The translations under genes were made by a program, and so were the position numbers. 64,000 nucleotides of DNA, from the NCBI GenBank assembly GCA_028718525.1, contig JAQULP010000003.1, forward strand, positions 1 to 64,000, given 5' to 3'. Positions 45,348-54,013 of this stretch are shown piece after piece (the first letter of the stretch is position 1; each line of letters starts with the position of its first letter). Source of the stretch: Sulfuricurvum sp. (GTDB lineage: Bacteria; Campylobacterota; Campylobacteria; Campylobacterales; Sulfurimonadaceae). The notes under the pieces are model-generated. The model was not told the DNA's origin. It saw only the letters and a list, made by a program, of their open reading frames with translations, and searched no databases.

Positions 45348-47339
45348 ATGGAAGTTTCAGCCAAAGAGGTCAAATCGCTCTTTGTCAAACGGTACGTCAT
45401 CGCGATATCCTTAGTCGCTATCCTTTCAACGGCTGCTTTTATTATTTTACATCTCGCACTTAAAGTCAGTGATACGACCGCGCTCATTGTAAACGTATCC
45501 GGCAAGCAGAGGATGCTGTCACAACGCATCGCTTCATTCTCCCAACAATATTATCATTTGAAGAGTAACTATGCGCAAGAGGGGGCTAACACAGCAAAAA
45601 TAGATGAGGTGGAATCGGCCTTGCGCAAGGCGATCAAAGAGATGCGCAAAGCCAATGACGCCCTCTCCAGCGGTGTATTGAATGACGTTATCCGGGTCGA
45701 GGTTTCCCCGGAGAGCCGTGAACTCTATTTCGGTGAAACGGAACTTAAAATTCGGGTGGATAATTATCTGCAAAGCGCAGAAGCGTTGTTCAATCTCTCC
45801 GCACCCAAAGATATGAATTTAGTGGTGGACAGTATCGTCGCACAGTCTCATATTCTCCTTCCCCATTTGCATTCAGCCGTATTGCAGTATCAAAAGGAGG
45901 GGGAAGAAAATATTGAGCGGATACAAACTCTAGAATATTTTGCATGGGCATTGACTCTGTTTACCCTGATGCTTGAGGCGATTTTTATTTTTCAGCCGAT
46001 GGCCGAACGGATTCGTGAACTTTTTGCATCTTTAGAATACAACAAAGAGCATTTGGAACATCAAATACAGCTGCGTACGCTGAGTTTGGAGCAAGCCAAT
46101 TTGAAACTTCAGCATATCGCTTCGCATGACCCTTTAACCGGATTAAAAAACCGTCTGAATATGGAACGTGAACTGGAAGAGCTCCTTACCCATTTTCGTC
46201 AAAATCATGCCCCTTTTGCGGCGTTAATGCTGGATATTGACTGGTTTAAAAAAGTGAATGACAAATACGGGCATGATATCGGTGATTTCGTTTTGCAGGA
46301 AGTTGCCTCCATTTTGGCAAAAAGCATTCGCGATCACGACAGCGCTTTCCGTGTAGGGGGGGAAGAGTTTGTGATTCTTTTCAACCGTATCACCCATGAA
46401 CAAGCCCTTAAAAAAGCAAATAAAATTCGCATTGCGATTGAAGAGCATCTTTTCGTTTTAAAAGAGATAGTGTTACACATTACTATCAGCGGCGGCCTTT
46501 ATCATCCCGAAATCACCGATGCATCCAATGTCCAAGGGGTTTTAAAACTTGCCGACAATGCTCTTTATGAAGCAAAACGGCTGGGAAGAAACCGAATTGA
46601 GTCCTCCGATCAAAGCGAATTGACTATCCGGTTTCCTTCGCCCCCTTTACGTATCACGATTCATGCTGAGGGGGAATTCCTCGATAAAATCGTTTTTGCC
46701 GATCCTGACATTCACTCGATACTGGGGTATGAAGCTTCCGATCTTGTTCGCGGGAAGATCCGGTTTAAACATCTTCTCCATGTTGATGACTGGGATATTT
46801 TTGATCAGCTTAAAGAGATGAGACCATTTATGACGACGTTTCGTGTAATGCTCCCCTCGGGCAATGTGAAAATTATGAAGGGGGAGTTTTCCCCGGTGAT
46901 TGGGCAAGGGTGGGAAATCGCGCTGCAAGATCCGATCGCTTTGGCGGAATCGGTAGAGGATAAAATGATTGTCCAGAATTTTGAAGCCATGATGGAAAAC
47001 AGTGATGACTATATTTATTTTAAAGACCGTTTTCACGTCTTTACGGCGGGAAGCCGGACATTGGTAGCTCTTACCAACGTCCGGAACAAAGAGCAATTGA
47101 TCGGTAAAACCGATTACGAAGTGTTTCCGAAAGAATATGCCGATAAATATTTTAATCTGGAAAAAGAGGTATTCAGCGGAAATATCGATGTGGCTCGTGA
47201 AATCCAACCGACTTTGGATAACGAAGGCAATGGAGGATGGGTCGACAACCGAAAGTATCCGATCAAAGATGAAGAGGGGAATATTATCGGCCTTTTTGGA
47301 ATCGCACGTGTTTTATCGGACGTACCGGACAAGGGTTAA
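45348..47339 (+). CDS. Membrane diguanylate cyclase with PilJ-type sensor and C-terminal PAS domains
   Basis: A 663-residue enzyme predicted to make cyclic-di-GMP. Order: membrane segment (about 14-35), a periplasmic PilJ-type/nitrate-sensor-like helical domain with the SGKQRMLSQRIA motif, second membrane segment (about 195-215), coiled coil, GGDEF domain with DPLTGLKNR and an intact G-G-E-E-F at 337-341, then two PAS-like domains (about 420-530 and 540-655). PAS domains after rather than before the GGDEF domain are unusual. No EAL domain. The third gene of a coupled trio with two tiny genes. Confidence 0.9.
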   Translation: MEVSAKEVKSLFVKRYVIAISLVAILSTAAFIILHLALKVSDTTALIVNVSGKQRMLSQRIASFSQQYYHLKSNYAQEGANTAKIDEVESALRKAIKEMRKANDALSSGVLNDVIRVEVSPESRELYFGETELKIRVDNYLQSAEALFNLSAPKDMNLVVDSIVAQSHILLPHLHSAVLQYQKEGEENIERIQTLEYFAWALTLFTLMLEAIFIFQPMAERIRELFASLEYNKEHLEHQIQLRTLSLEQANLKLQHIASHDPLTGLKNRLNMERELEELLTHFRQNHAPFAALMLDIDWFKKVNDKYGHDIGDFVLQEVASILAKSIRDHDSAFRVGGEEFVILFNRITHEQALKKANKIRIAIEEHLFVLKEIVLHITISGGLYHPEITDASNVQGVLKLADNALYEAKRLGRNRIESSDQSELTIRFPSPPLRITIHAEGEFLDKIVFADPDIHSILGYEASDLVRGKIRFKHLLHVDDWDIFDQLKEMRPFMTTFRVMLPSGNVKIMKGEFSPVIGQGWEIALQDPIALAESVEDKMIVQNFEAMMENSDDYIYFKDRFHVFTAGSRTLVALTNVRNKEQLIGKTDYEVFPKEYADKYFNLEKEVFSGNIDVAREIQPTLDNEGNGGWVDNRKYPIKDEEGNIIGLFGIARVLSDVPDKG

Positions 47340-47370
47340 CTTTTTTCACAATCACTCCACGATTCTTTTT

Positions 47371-47376
47371 TATACT
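47371..47376 (+). promoter_or_regulatory. -10 box for the secreted-protein/c553 pair
   Basis: TATACT lies 51 bases before the ATG at 47428 in a T-rich stretch. No clear -35 box. It sits 31 bases after the cyclase stop codon, suggesting a separate transcript for the small secreted proteins. Confidence 0.35.
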
Positions 47377-47427
47377 GCTCTCATCAAAAGAGAAACTCGA
47401 AAGAGAGTCTCTTCCAAGGAGTGTAAG

Positions 47428-47757
47428 ATGAAAAAGTTACTAATGCTGTTAGCCGCTGCGGCTATGATGGCTTCAATGGCGCAAGCCGATGCCAAAACAG
47501 GTCAAAAAACCTATCTGAAATCGTTCAAAGCCAAATTCGGTATGAACGGTACGAAATTCGCTGCCGAACACACCGTATCGGAATGGGAGGAACTTTTTGA
47601 TAACAATGCCGCCGGCTTTATCAAAGAGTACAGTGAGCGTTTCCCGGCTGCCGCAGGGATCTTAAATAACCCGTCGATGGTGGACAAGCTGCAGGATGTC
47701 GGTGATTTTGCCAAAGAGTACGGCAGTGATTCGGGCAATGTACCTTCGTGCGGTTGA
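47428..47757 (+). CDS. Small secreted protein beside cytochrome c553
   Basis: A 109-residue exported protein (signal MKKLLMLLAAAAMMASMAQA) with AAGGAG before the ATG. The mature part is helical and rich in Lys, Asp, Phe (FGMNGTKFAAEHTVSEWEEL); it has no CXXCH and a single C-terminal Cys. I do not know its family. An 85-base gap separates it from the c553 gene, so a shared transcript and partnership are likely. A TATACT -10 lies at 47371-47376. Confidence 0.75.
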   Translation: MKKLLMLLAAAAMMASMAQADAKTGQKTYLKSFKAKFGMNGTKFAAEHTVSEWEELFDNNAAGFIKEYSERFPAAAGILNNPSMVDKLQDVGDFAKEYGSDSGNVPSCG

Positions 47758-47842
47758 TCCGCAGGGGGCAGGATGCGTTTGACGCAAAAGAGAAGTACCT
47801 GAGGTACTTCATACAATAGAAATACATCATGAAGGATTGAAG

Positions 47843-48136
47843 ATGAAAACATTAATTGCAATACTGGGATTGACCGCTATGTTGAGTGCTGCCGACGGGG
47901 GAACCTTGTTCCAAAAATGTGCTGCATGCCACGGTGCCAAAGGTGAAAAAGCAGCCCTTGGAAAATCAGAAGTGATTGCCGGCTGGAAATCGGATAAAGT
48001 CCTCGAAGCACTCAAGGGGTATAAATCGGGAAGCCGTAATACCAAAGGGATGGGCGCGATTATGAAAGGTCAAATGGCTGCTTTGAGCGATGGAGACATG
48101 AAAACCATTGCCGATTATGTAGCAGGCTTAAAATAG
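47843..48136 (+). CDS. Cytochrome c553
   Basis: A 97-residue periplasmic mono-haem cytochrome. Signal peptide MKTLIAILGLTAMLSA, haem site C-A-A-C-H near residues 26-30, and a C-terminal Met ligand region (MGAIMKGQMAALSDGDMKTIADY). ATG 47843 has GAAGGA at 6-base spacing. It probably carries electrons to terminal oxidases or peroxidases in the periplasm; a di-haem peroxidase gene lies 5 kb away. Confidence 0.93.
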   Translation: MKTLIAILGLTAMLSAADGGTLFQKCAACHGAKGEKAALGKSEVIAGWKSDKVLEALKGYKSGSRNTKGMGAIMKGQMAALSDGDMKTIADYVAGLK

Positions 48137-48148
48137 GGATTGGAGGTC

Positions 48149-48210
48149 GCTACGAGCTCTCGTAGCCGATTTGGACGAATGCTTTTGCTCTTCTCCCCGC
48201 TATAGCGGGG
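48149..48210. terminator. Two hairpins between convergent genes
   Basis: GCTACGAG/CTCGTAGC (48149-48166) and CCCCGC-TATA-GCGGGG (48195-48210) stand in the 75-base gap between cytochrome c553 and a convergent histidine kinase. Neither has a long T-run. Bidirectional termination is likely. Confidence 0.45.
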
Positions 48211-48211
48211 G

Positions 48212-49396
48212 TTACTCCCATCGTACACAAATGGTTGTCCCTTTTTTCTCTTCGGATTCAATGGAAATACGGAGATTATACTCTTGGGCGATCATGGCGA
48301 CAATATGCAAGCCTATACCAAACCCCCCGACACTTTTATCGGCTCTCTGATACCGTTCGAATACCCTATCGATCATAGCTGTGGGGATACCGATACCGTT
48401 GTCTTGGATACACAGCAGATGCTCTTCTAAGGTTACGGTAATCATCCCCCCCATAACGTTGTATTTGATGGCGTTGGAGAGGAGATTGTCGATGAGCCGC
48501 GTTGCTTTGGTTGCGTCTATGAGATAGGTCGTGTCTGGACGGATATGCAGATCGAGGGTGATTCTTTTTTGCTCGATACGATGGCGGAAATAATCCAGAC
48601 GTTCATGCAGAAGATTGGAGAGATTGAGTTCAGTATTATGTACGGCCAAATCGTGATTGAGGATGAGGTAGGTGAGATCGTCATAAAGTGTCGAAATGGT
48701 CCGTGAAGCGATTTCAATCCGTTTGAGCTTCTTTTCAACGGAGGGGGGAAAATCGTTCTCTTGAAGTGCTTCCAGATTGGTCAGGATTGCACTTACCGGG
48801 GTATTGAGTTCATGGGTTGTGTCTTTGATGAAATCATCCAGGAGGGCGATGGCATCGTTCATGGGGCGTAAAAACATCCGGGAGAGGGTAAACCCGATCA
48901 AGGCAAGGACAGCAAAAAGGATCGATCCGAAAATCAGACTGTTTAAGAGCGTCTGGTGCTGCCATAACTCATCATCAAGCGTCTCAAAGACAAGATAATA
49001 TTCACCGAGACCGTACGGGGAGAGGGGGATGATAAGGTGGATAAAGCGGTTATGTAAACCGATGTTTTCATTAAAATCATAAGGGGATCGGTGGATATTT
49101 CCGACGAGGAGATCTTTATCGTATCCGTAGAGAGCGGTTTTATAGGCTAGATCTTTAGGAAAGGTTGCAAGATTGTGACCGTTTTCAAGCCATTTTTTGA
49201 GGCGCGGCACATAGCTTTCACTCTCCAGCTGCATGGCGAGACGGTGGGATGAGAGCATCTGCGTTTTCATCGACTCGTAATAGAGTATCGCCATCAGGGC
49301 CAGGATCAGAAAACTCATAACCCCATACAGAGCTAAAAAACTTCGGAGGGTTCGGTATTTAGCGAAATTGATACCCGAGGCGTTTGTGGCTGACAA
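48212..49396 (-). CDS. Sensor histidine kinase of the antiporter operon
   Basis: A 394-residue membrane kinase: segments near 18-40 and 152-174 around a periplasmic domain of about 110 residues; then HisKA with acceptor His195 in T-T-H-E-L-N-T-P-V, and an HATPase with NLLSNAIKYN, DNGIGIP, FERYQRAD and GFGIGLHIV. The start overlaps the response-regulator gene by 38 bases. Partner of that regulator and probably of the antiporter upstream. Confidence 0.92.
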   Translation of the reverse strand: MSATNASGINFAKYRTLRSFLALYGVMSFLILALMAILYYESMKTQMLSSHRLAMQLESESYVPRLKKWLENGHNLATFPKDLAYKTALYGYDKDLLVGNIHRSPYDFNENIGLHNRFIHLIIPLSPYGLGEYYLVFETLDDELWQHQTLLNSLIFGSILFAVLALIGFTLSRMFLRPMNDAIALLDDFIKDTTHELNTPVSAILTNLEALQENDFPPSVEKKLKRIEIASRTISTLYDDLTYLILNHDLAVHNTELNLSNLLHERLDYFRHRIEQKRITLDLHIRPDTTYLIDATKATRLIDNLLSNAIKYNVMGGMITVTLEEHLLCIQDNGIGIPTAMIDRVFERYQRADKSVGGFGIGLHIVAMIAQEYNLRISIESEEKKGTTICVRWE

Positions 49397-50027
49397 TGCG
49401 ATCCTTTCCTATGAGTTTCCGAAGGGTTTTGATATATGTGCGCAGGCTTCCGTCACTGGGAGTCTCATCGTAATCCCACAAATGTTCCATGATCCTCTCG
49501 TGAGTAAGGAGCTCATTTTTGTGTTGAATAAAAAGTTTGAGGAGTTTGTGCTCTTTCACCTGGAGGGTTTGTACCACTCCGTCGATGCTTAGTAGCTGAT
49601 TTTGGATATCGTAAGTGATGTTGTCGCCTAAGACGAGGAGATCGACGGGATTGTGGTAAAAATTGCGTTTAAGGATCGTCTGGATCCGTAGGAGAAGCTC
49701 TTTAAGGGCAAAAGGTTTGCGGATGTAATCATCTCCGCCGCTTTCAAATCCCTCTTCGACATCGTGCATCGCATTGCGCGAGGTGATGAAAACGGCAGGG
49801 GTGGTATTGCCCTCTTTGCGAGAGCTTTTTAAGAGTTGAAAGCCGTCTCCTCCGGGGATGTTGACATCCAAAAGCAAGAGATCGAATTTCTGTTCATACA
49901 AGGCATCTTCGGCTGAAGCGGCGTCATAAACACAGATGACTTCAAAACCGTGTTCTTCGAGGTACTCACACACACTTTCCGAGAGATTCGGATCATCTTC
50001 GAGGAGGAGAAGTCTGGCTTTTATCAT
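49359..50027 (-). CDS. OmpR-family response regulator
   Basis: A 222-residue DNA-binding regulator: REC domain with acidic pocket (LLLEDDPN) and acceptor Asp54 in LLLLDVNIPG, then a winged-helix C-terminal domain (VKEHKLLKLFIQHKNELLTHERIMEHLWDY, RTYIKTLRKLIG). ATG 50027 is used because the 33 upstream in-frame residues are basic and unlike a REC start. It overlaps the antiporter stop by 4 bases (ATGA). Confidence 0.92.
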   Translation of the reverse strand: MIKARLLLLEDDPNLSESVCEYLEEHGFEVICVYDAASAEDALYEQKFDLLLLDVNIPGGDGFQLLKSSRKEGNTTPAVFITSRNAMHDVEEGFESGGDDYIRKPFALKELLLRIQTILKRNFYHNPVDLLVLGDNITYDIQNQLLSIDGVVQTLQVKEHKLLKLFIQHKNELLTHERIMEHLWDYDETPSDGSLRTYIKTLRKLIGKDRIVSHKRLGYQFR

Positions 50028-51397
50028 ACGAGTACGGCTCCTGCGATCAAAAATAAAACCAATGCCAAAGAGGCGGAGATGAGGGCGTAGGGTAACTGCG
50101 TACGGACGTGTTCGCCGACTTCGCATCCTGATGCCATGGATGAGATGATCGTCGTATCAGAGATCGGTGAACAGTGGTCTCCAAAAACTCCGCCCGAAAT
50201 AACGGCACCCATGGCAAGCGCGACCGGTGCATCCAGACCGATCGCCAGAGGGATGGCGATCGGGAGCATAATGCTAAAGGTTCCCCAGCTTGTCCCGGTG
50301 GCAAATGCAATGATGCTGGAGAGGAGGAAAATGGCTCCGGCGAGATAGGAGGAGGGGAGATAATCACCGATAAACGAGGCCAGATAGGTGCCCACTTCCA
50401 TATCGGAGCTTACTCCGCCGATAGCAAAAGCAAACAGTAAAATAGCCGCAATCGGGGTAAGTGATTTTGCCCCGCGGTATGCGGAAAGAAAAAACTCTCT
50501 GTTACCCATAGCCCCGCTCATACGGTAATAGACCCACATAAGCAAGAGGGTGAGAGAGAGGGCGTAAAAAATGGAGCTTGAACCGGAACCTTTGAGGATG
50601 TTTCCCCCTCCGGTCAGGAGCATGAAGCCGATTACACCGCCGATCATCCAGATCATAGGCCACAAAAAGAGTCCAATTGTTTTTCTATTTTCTTCGCAGA
50701 TGACCTTCTCATCGGACGCTGACGTCGAGCGCATCGGACCGATATCGATTTCATACCAGATAACGGCAAAGGTGACGATGAGGGCGATATAGGCATAAAA
50801 ATTATAAGCAATGGCCGCAATCAGCCACTCTCCCGCTTCCCCGGCTATCAATCCGGCGGCAATCTGCCCTCCGATGAGCCCCAAAAGTAGCGCTCCCCAT
50901 CCGTTTACCGTAATGATTGAGCACACCGGGGCAGAGGTAGAATCGCAGACAAAGGCAAGCTTTGCCCGACTGATGCCGTATCGGTCGCAAAAAGGTTTTC
51001 CTACCGCGCCGGCGACAAGCGAGGTGATGGACGATTCGATAAAAATGATAATCCCGGCGATAAAACTGGGGATGAGGGCGCTCCGCCGGCTGTTTACCCA
51101 TGAACGTTTGACGCTTAACTCATGTACCAAAGCCCCGACACCGCCGCTGCGTTCGATTAATGCCATTACCGCCCCAACCATGACGGCGAATGCAAGGGTT
51201 TTTAAAACCCATAGTTCACTTAAAAGGGATGCAAACCGTTTTACGATTAAACCGAACGCATCGAGGAGATGAAAGTCAGCGATAATAATCTCTCCTGCAA
51301 TGACCGCCAGGGCCAAGGCCGCAAAGACAGAGCGGCTGAAGAGGGCAAGGAGTATCGCAATAAGCGGGGGTATTAACCCTAAATAACCGTATTCTAT
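50024..51397 (-). CDS. nhaC: Na+/H+ antiporter, NhaC family; start codon apparently ATA
   Basis: A polytopic antiporter of the NhaC/IT superfamily, about 11 segments, with family motifs GTSWGTFSIMLPIAIPLA and FGDHCSPISDTTIISSMASG. The frame stays open upstream of the first canonical start (TTG 51316) and codes for a natural first helix, EYGYLGLIPPLIAILLAL. No ATG, GTG or TTG precedes it. AAAGG at correct spacing leads to ATA 51397, where ATG would be expected, so I use 51397 (457 residues); with TTG 51316 helix 1 is lost (430 residues). It heads an antiporter-regulator-kinase unit. A sequencing error or pseudogene status is possible. Confidence 0.82.
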   Translation of the reverse strand: MEYGYLGLIPPLIAILLALFSRSVFAALALAVIAGEIIIADFHLLDAFGLIVKRFASLLSELWVLKTLAFAVMVGAVMALIERSGGVGALVHELSVKRSWVNSRRSALIPSFIAGIIIFIESSITSLVAGAVGKPFCDRYGISRAKLAFVCDSTSAPVCSIITVNGWGALLLGLIGGQIAAGLIAGEAGEWLIAAIAYNFYAYIALIVTFAVIWYEIDIGPMRSTSASDEKVICEENRKTIGLFLWPMIWMIGGVIGFMLLTGGGNILKGSGSSSIFYALSLTLLLMWVYYRMSGAMGNREFFLSAYRGAKSLTPIAAILLFAFAIGGVSSDMEVGTYLASFIGDYLPSSYLAGAIFLLSSIIAFATGTSWGTFSIMLPIAIPLAIGLDAPVALAMGAVISGGVFGDHCSPISDTTIISSMASGCEVGEHVRTQLPYALISASLALVLFLIAGAVLV

Positions 51398-51475
51398 GGT
51401 CGAGCCTTTAATTTCCGAGGGGGGAAGGGTGTCGTACGAAGGATGGTTAAAAGCATTGAGGAGTTATACACTCCC

Positions 51476-52099
51476 TTATAACTCAATGCGCATCCGCATA
51501 ATTCCAGGACGGTCAAATTGCTCTTTGTAGTATTCGCTCCGTTTTTCGTCAACAACTTCAAAGCCGAGCTTTTTATAAATCATTTCGGTTTCAACAGAGC
51601 CGATTTCAACGGAAGTCTGCACTTTTCGATACCCTTTGAGCCGTGCGGTGAGCATGCTTTTTCCGATCAACTCTTTAAACACGTCGATGCTTTTAAATTC
51701 AGGTTTTACCAGCATGAAATCAAGGACAAAGGTTTTGTTGTCGACTTCCCCTTCGCACAGGAGATAAGCGGCTATACGTTCATGATACGTCTCATCAAAT
51801 CCGATCTCTTCGAGCGCTTTGGAAAAAATTTCATGGGTAGCGATGCGGGGTTCGTATCCGCAGATGGTTCCGACCGCTTTTCCTTCTGCTACCGCAATAA
51901 AAAAGTTGGAAAAATGGCAGTAACTTTTGGTTTTTGTGAGAGCTAAACGTTTGATATGGGCTAACAGGGTCTCCGTATCGGATGTATTAAAGACCAGATC
52001 GAATAATCCGATCCGTTTCCCTCCCCGTGAACTCTCCAATAGGGCTTGGGCAACAATGTCAATATCCGCCTCAGCTGCTTTACGAACGGTGATTGTCAT
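51476..52099 (-). CDS. GNAT family N-acetyltransferase
   Basis: A 207-residue acetyltransferase. The N-terminal TITVRKAAEADIDIVAQALLE strand-helix is followed by FFIAVAEGKAVGTICGYE, FMLVKPEFKSIDVFKELIG (acetyl-CoA site region) and KLGFEVVDEKRSEYY. ATG 52099 has GAGG at good spacing; a longer reading from 52126 lacks support. Substrate unknown. Stop lies 78 bases before the antiporter start. Confidence 0.82.
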   Translation of the reverse strand: MTITVRKAAEADIDIVAQALLESSRGGKRIGLFDLVFNTSDTETLLAHIKRLALTKTKSYCHFSNFFIAVAEGKAVGTICGYEPRIATHEIFSKALEEIGFDETYHERIAAYLLCEGEVDNKTFVLDFMLVKPEFKSIDVFKELIGKSMLTARLKGYRKVQTSVEIGSVETEMIYKKLGFEVVDEKRSEYYKEQFDRPGIMRMRIEL

Positions 52100-52169
52100 C
52101 GGTGCCTCACTACTACGTATTTTCAATATGCTATACTACCTAACTTTAAAATAAACTAAGAACAATACG

Positions 52170-52844
52170 ATGTTTAAACTAATTTCTTTTTTTTCCCTCT
52201 CTTTTGGAGTTTCAGCCCTTATCGCATCCCAGCAGCTGATCGTAGTTTTGTCTGAGGATTTAAATGCAACTTCCGGCTCGATGCAACGCTATGAAGACGA
52301 GGGGAAGTGGATGAAAGTAGGCATAGCCATACCCGTTATCCTCGGTCGAAGCGGATTGGGGTGGAGCCATCAGGAACCTTTTAAAAATGAGGGGGACGGA
52401 AGGTCTCCGGCAGGACTTTTCCCTCTTAATGCGACATTCGGATACGACGAAAAGGCTAACTCTTCCCTGAGGTACTATCATGCGGACGATACGCTTATCT
52501 GTATCGATGCCGTTGAAGACGGCCGTTACAATACCCTTGCCCGGCTGGATCCGTTAAACCCTCCGGCGAGTTTTGAAAAAATGCACCGCCTTGATGACGT
52601 CTATCGCAACGGTGCGGTCATCGGCTATAACCCAAGCGGGGAAAAGGGGAGAGGTTCATGTATATTTATCCATCTGAACCATGCTGACCGTCATCCTACG
52701 TCCGGATGTACCGCAATGGATGAAGAGCCGCTTAAAGAGCTTTTAGGATGGTTGGACGGTAACAAAAATCCCCGAATTTTGCAGATTCCCAAAAAGGTTT
52801 GTCGGGAGTATTTGGACGAGTTCCCCGGTATTGAATGCGAATAG
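52170..52844 (+). CDS. Exported L,D-transpeptidase (YkuD)-like protein
   Basis: A 224-residue protein with a signal-like start (LISFFSLSFGVSALIA). The core GRSGLGW..., DGRSPAGLFPL and the catalytic pattern H-L-N-H...S-G-C-T-A (His168, Cys180) fit the YkuD fold that makes 3-3 peptidoglycan cross-links or attaches proteins. It may be a remote member because the usual HG before the loop is HL here. Alone on the plus strand, divergent from the GNAT gene. Confidence 0.85.
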   Translation: MFKLISFFSLSFGVSALIASQQLIVVLSEDLNATSGSMQRYEDEGKWMKVGIAIPVILGRSGLGWSHQEPFKNEGDGRSPAGLFPLNATFGYDEKANSSLRYYHADDTLICIDAVEDGRYNTLARLDPLNPPASFEKMHRLDDVYRNGAVIGYNPSGEKGRGSCIFIHLNHADRHPTSGCTAMDEEPLKELLGWLDGNKNPRILQIPKKVCREYLDEFPGIECE

Positions 52845-52893
52845 CGGCCATCGGATAGAAAAGAGGGGGTAGGGGTGTCGTCGAGTATGCTCC

Positions 52894-52911
52894 GCCGGAA
52901 TAGACTCCGGC
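52894..52911. terminator. Hairpin between convergent genes
   Basis: GCCGGA-ATAGAC-TCCGGC, a 6-bp G/C-rich stem, flanked by a weaker outer CGTC/GACG pairing. It lies in the 84-base gap between the YkuD-like gene and the peroxidase. A shared terminator is plausible; no T-run. Confidence 0.4.
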
Positions 52912-52928
52912 AGTATCTGACGAGGAGA

Positions 52929-53948
52929 CTAGTTGTTAACGACGTCTACTTTAGGTGTAGTGACAGTCGATGCCGGGAGCATCGGATAGACCACTTGAGG
53001 TTTTCGCCCCTCGAGTGATTTGAGAAACGTGTGAATAGACCCAATCTCCTCCTCACTTAAATCGACACCGAGCTGAATACGTCCCATTTCCTTGATCGCT
53101 TCAGGAAGTGTTGCGATTTGACCGTTATGGAAATAGGGGGCTGTTTGGGTGATATTACGGAGTGTCGGTACGCGTACCATTCCGTTTTTATCCCCTTTGA
53201 AATCCCCTACGTTCATGTATTTATACGGAGCGACAACGCCGAAAGCCTGCATTGTCCCACCCAGAGCTATATCGTTATGGCAGGTTGCGCACCCTTTGTC
53301 GATAAAGGTTTTAAGCCCTTTTTGTTCGGCTTTATTAAGTGCTTTAAGATTGCCGTTTAAGAAATCGTCATAGCGTGAAGGGGTGACGAGGGTACGTTCG
53401 AAAACGGCGATGGTATCGGCCACTTTTTCAAAACTGACGGTGACGTTTTTCCCGTATGCTTTTTGGAACATCGCCACGTATTCGGGAATGGAGTTGACTA
53501 CTCCCGTTACGAACTCTTTAGGTGCTGCCATCTCCGGCCCAGCTTGGATCGGTCCCTGGGCTTGGTCTTCTAGATGCGGCGAACGTCCGTCCCAAAATTG
53601 CTGGCTATAGAATACGGCATTGTAGACCGTCGGTGAACTGAGCCCGTGGGGATTTGAAGTCCATTTGTGTCCGATTGCCGCACTCATACCGTCTGTCCCG
53701 CCTAGGGCGAGATTATGGCAAGAGTTACAGCTGATTAGACCGCTTTTGGAGAGGCGGGGATCAAAATAGAGCATTTTCCCGAGTTCGACTTTAGCCGAAG
53801 TGGTTTTATTATTTGGATTTGAAGTAAGTTTTTCAACGGATTTAGGGTTTGCGGGGATCGGTTTGAGCCCGGCTGTTTTTGCGTCGTTGATAAGCGAGGC
53901 ACCCATAACGGTTGAGGTGATGATAGCAGAAATCATGAATGCTTTCAT
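52929..53948 (-). CDS. Di-haem cytochrome c peroxidase
   Basis: A 339-residue periplasmic protein that reduces hydrogen peroxide with electrons from a small cytochrome. Signal peptide MKAFMISAIITSTVMGAS; two haem sites, C-N-S-C-H at 74-78 and C-A-T-C-H at 220-224; the family segments FDPRLSKSG, FWDGRSPHLEDQAQGP and RVPTLRNITQTAPYFHNG. The short gap to RecD2 (65 bases) has no obvious terminator. Cytochrome c553 at 47.8 kb is a plausible donor. Confidence 0.93.
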   Translation of the reverse strand: MKAFMISAIITSTVMGASLINDAKTAGLKPIPANPKSVEKLTSNPNNKTTSAKVELGKMLYFDPRLSKSGLISCNSCHNLALGGTDGMSAAIGHKWTSNPHGLSSPTVYNAVFYSQQFWDGRSPHLEDQAQGPIQAGPEMAAPKEFVTGVVNSIPEYVAMFQKAYGKNVTVSFEKVADTIAVFERTLVTPSRYDDFLNGNLKALNKAEQKGLKTFIDKGCATCHNDIALGGTMQAFGVVAPYKYMNVGDFKGDKNGMVRVPTLRNITQTAPYFHNGQIATLPEAIKEMGRIQLGVDLSEEEIGSIHTFLKSLEGRKPQVVYPMLPASTVTTPKVDVVNN

Positions 53949-54013
53949 AGTGAATCCTTGTGATTTATGGATTAGAATAAAAATTGTAGCAGAGGAAAGC
54001 TAATGGAAAAATT

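Noticed and set aside
51419-51424. G6 tract as a phase switch joining ATG 51456 to the NhaC frame
   Set aside because: One extra base would join them, but that ATG lacks a ribosome-binding site, and the AAAGG-ATA arrangement nearer the first helix explains the data more simply.
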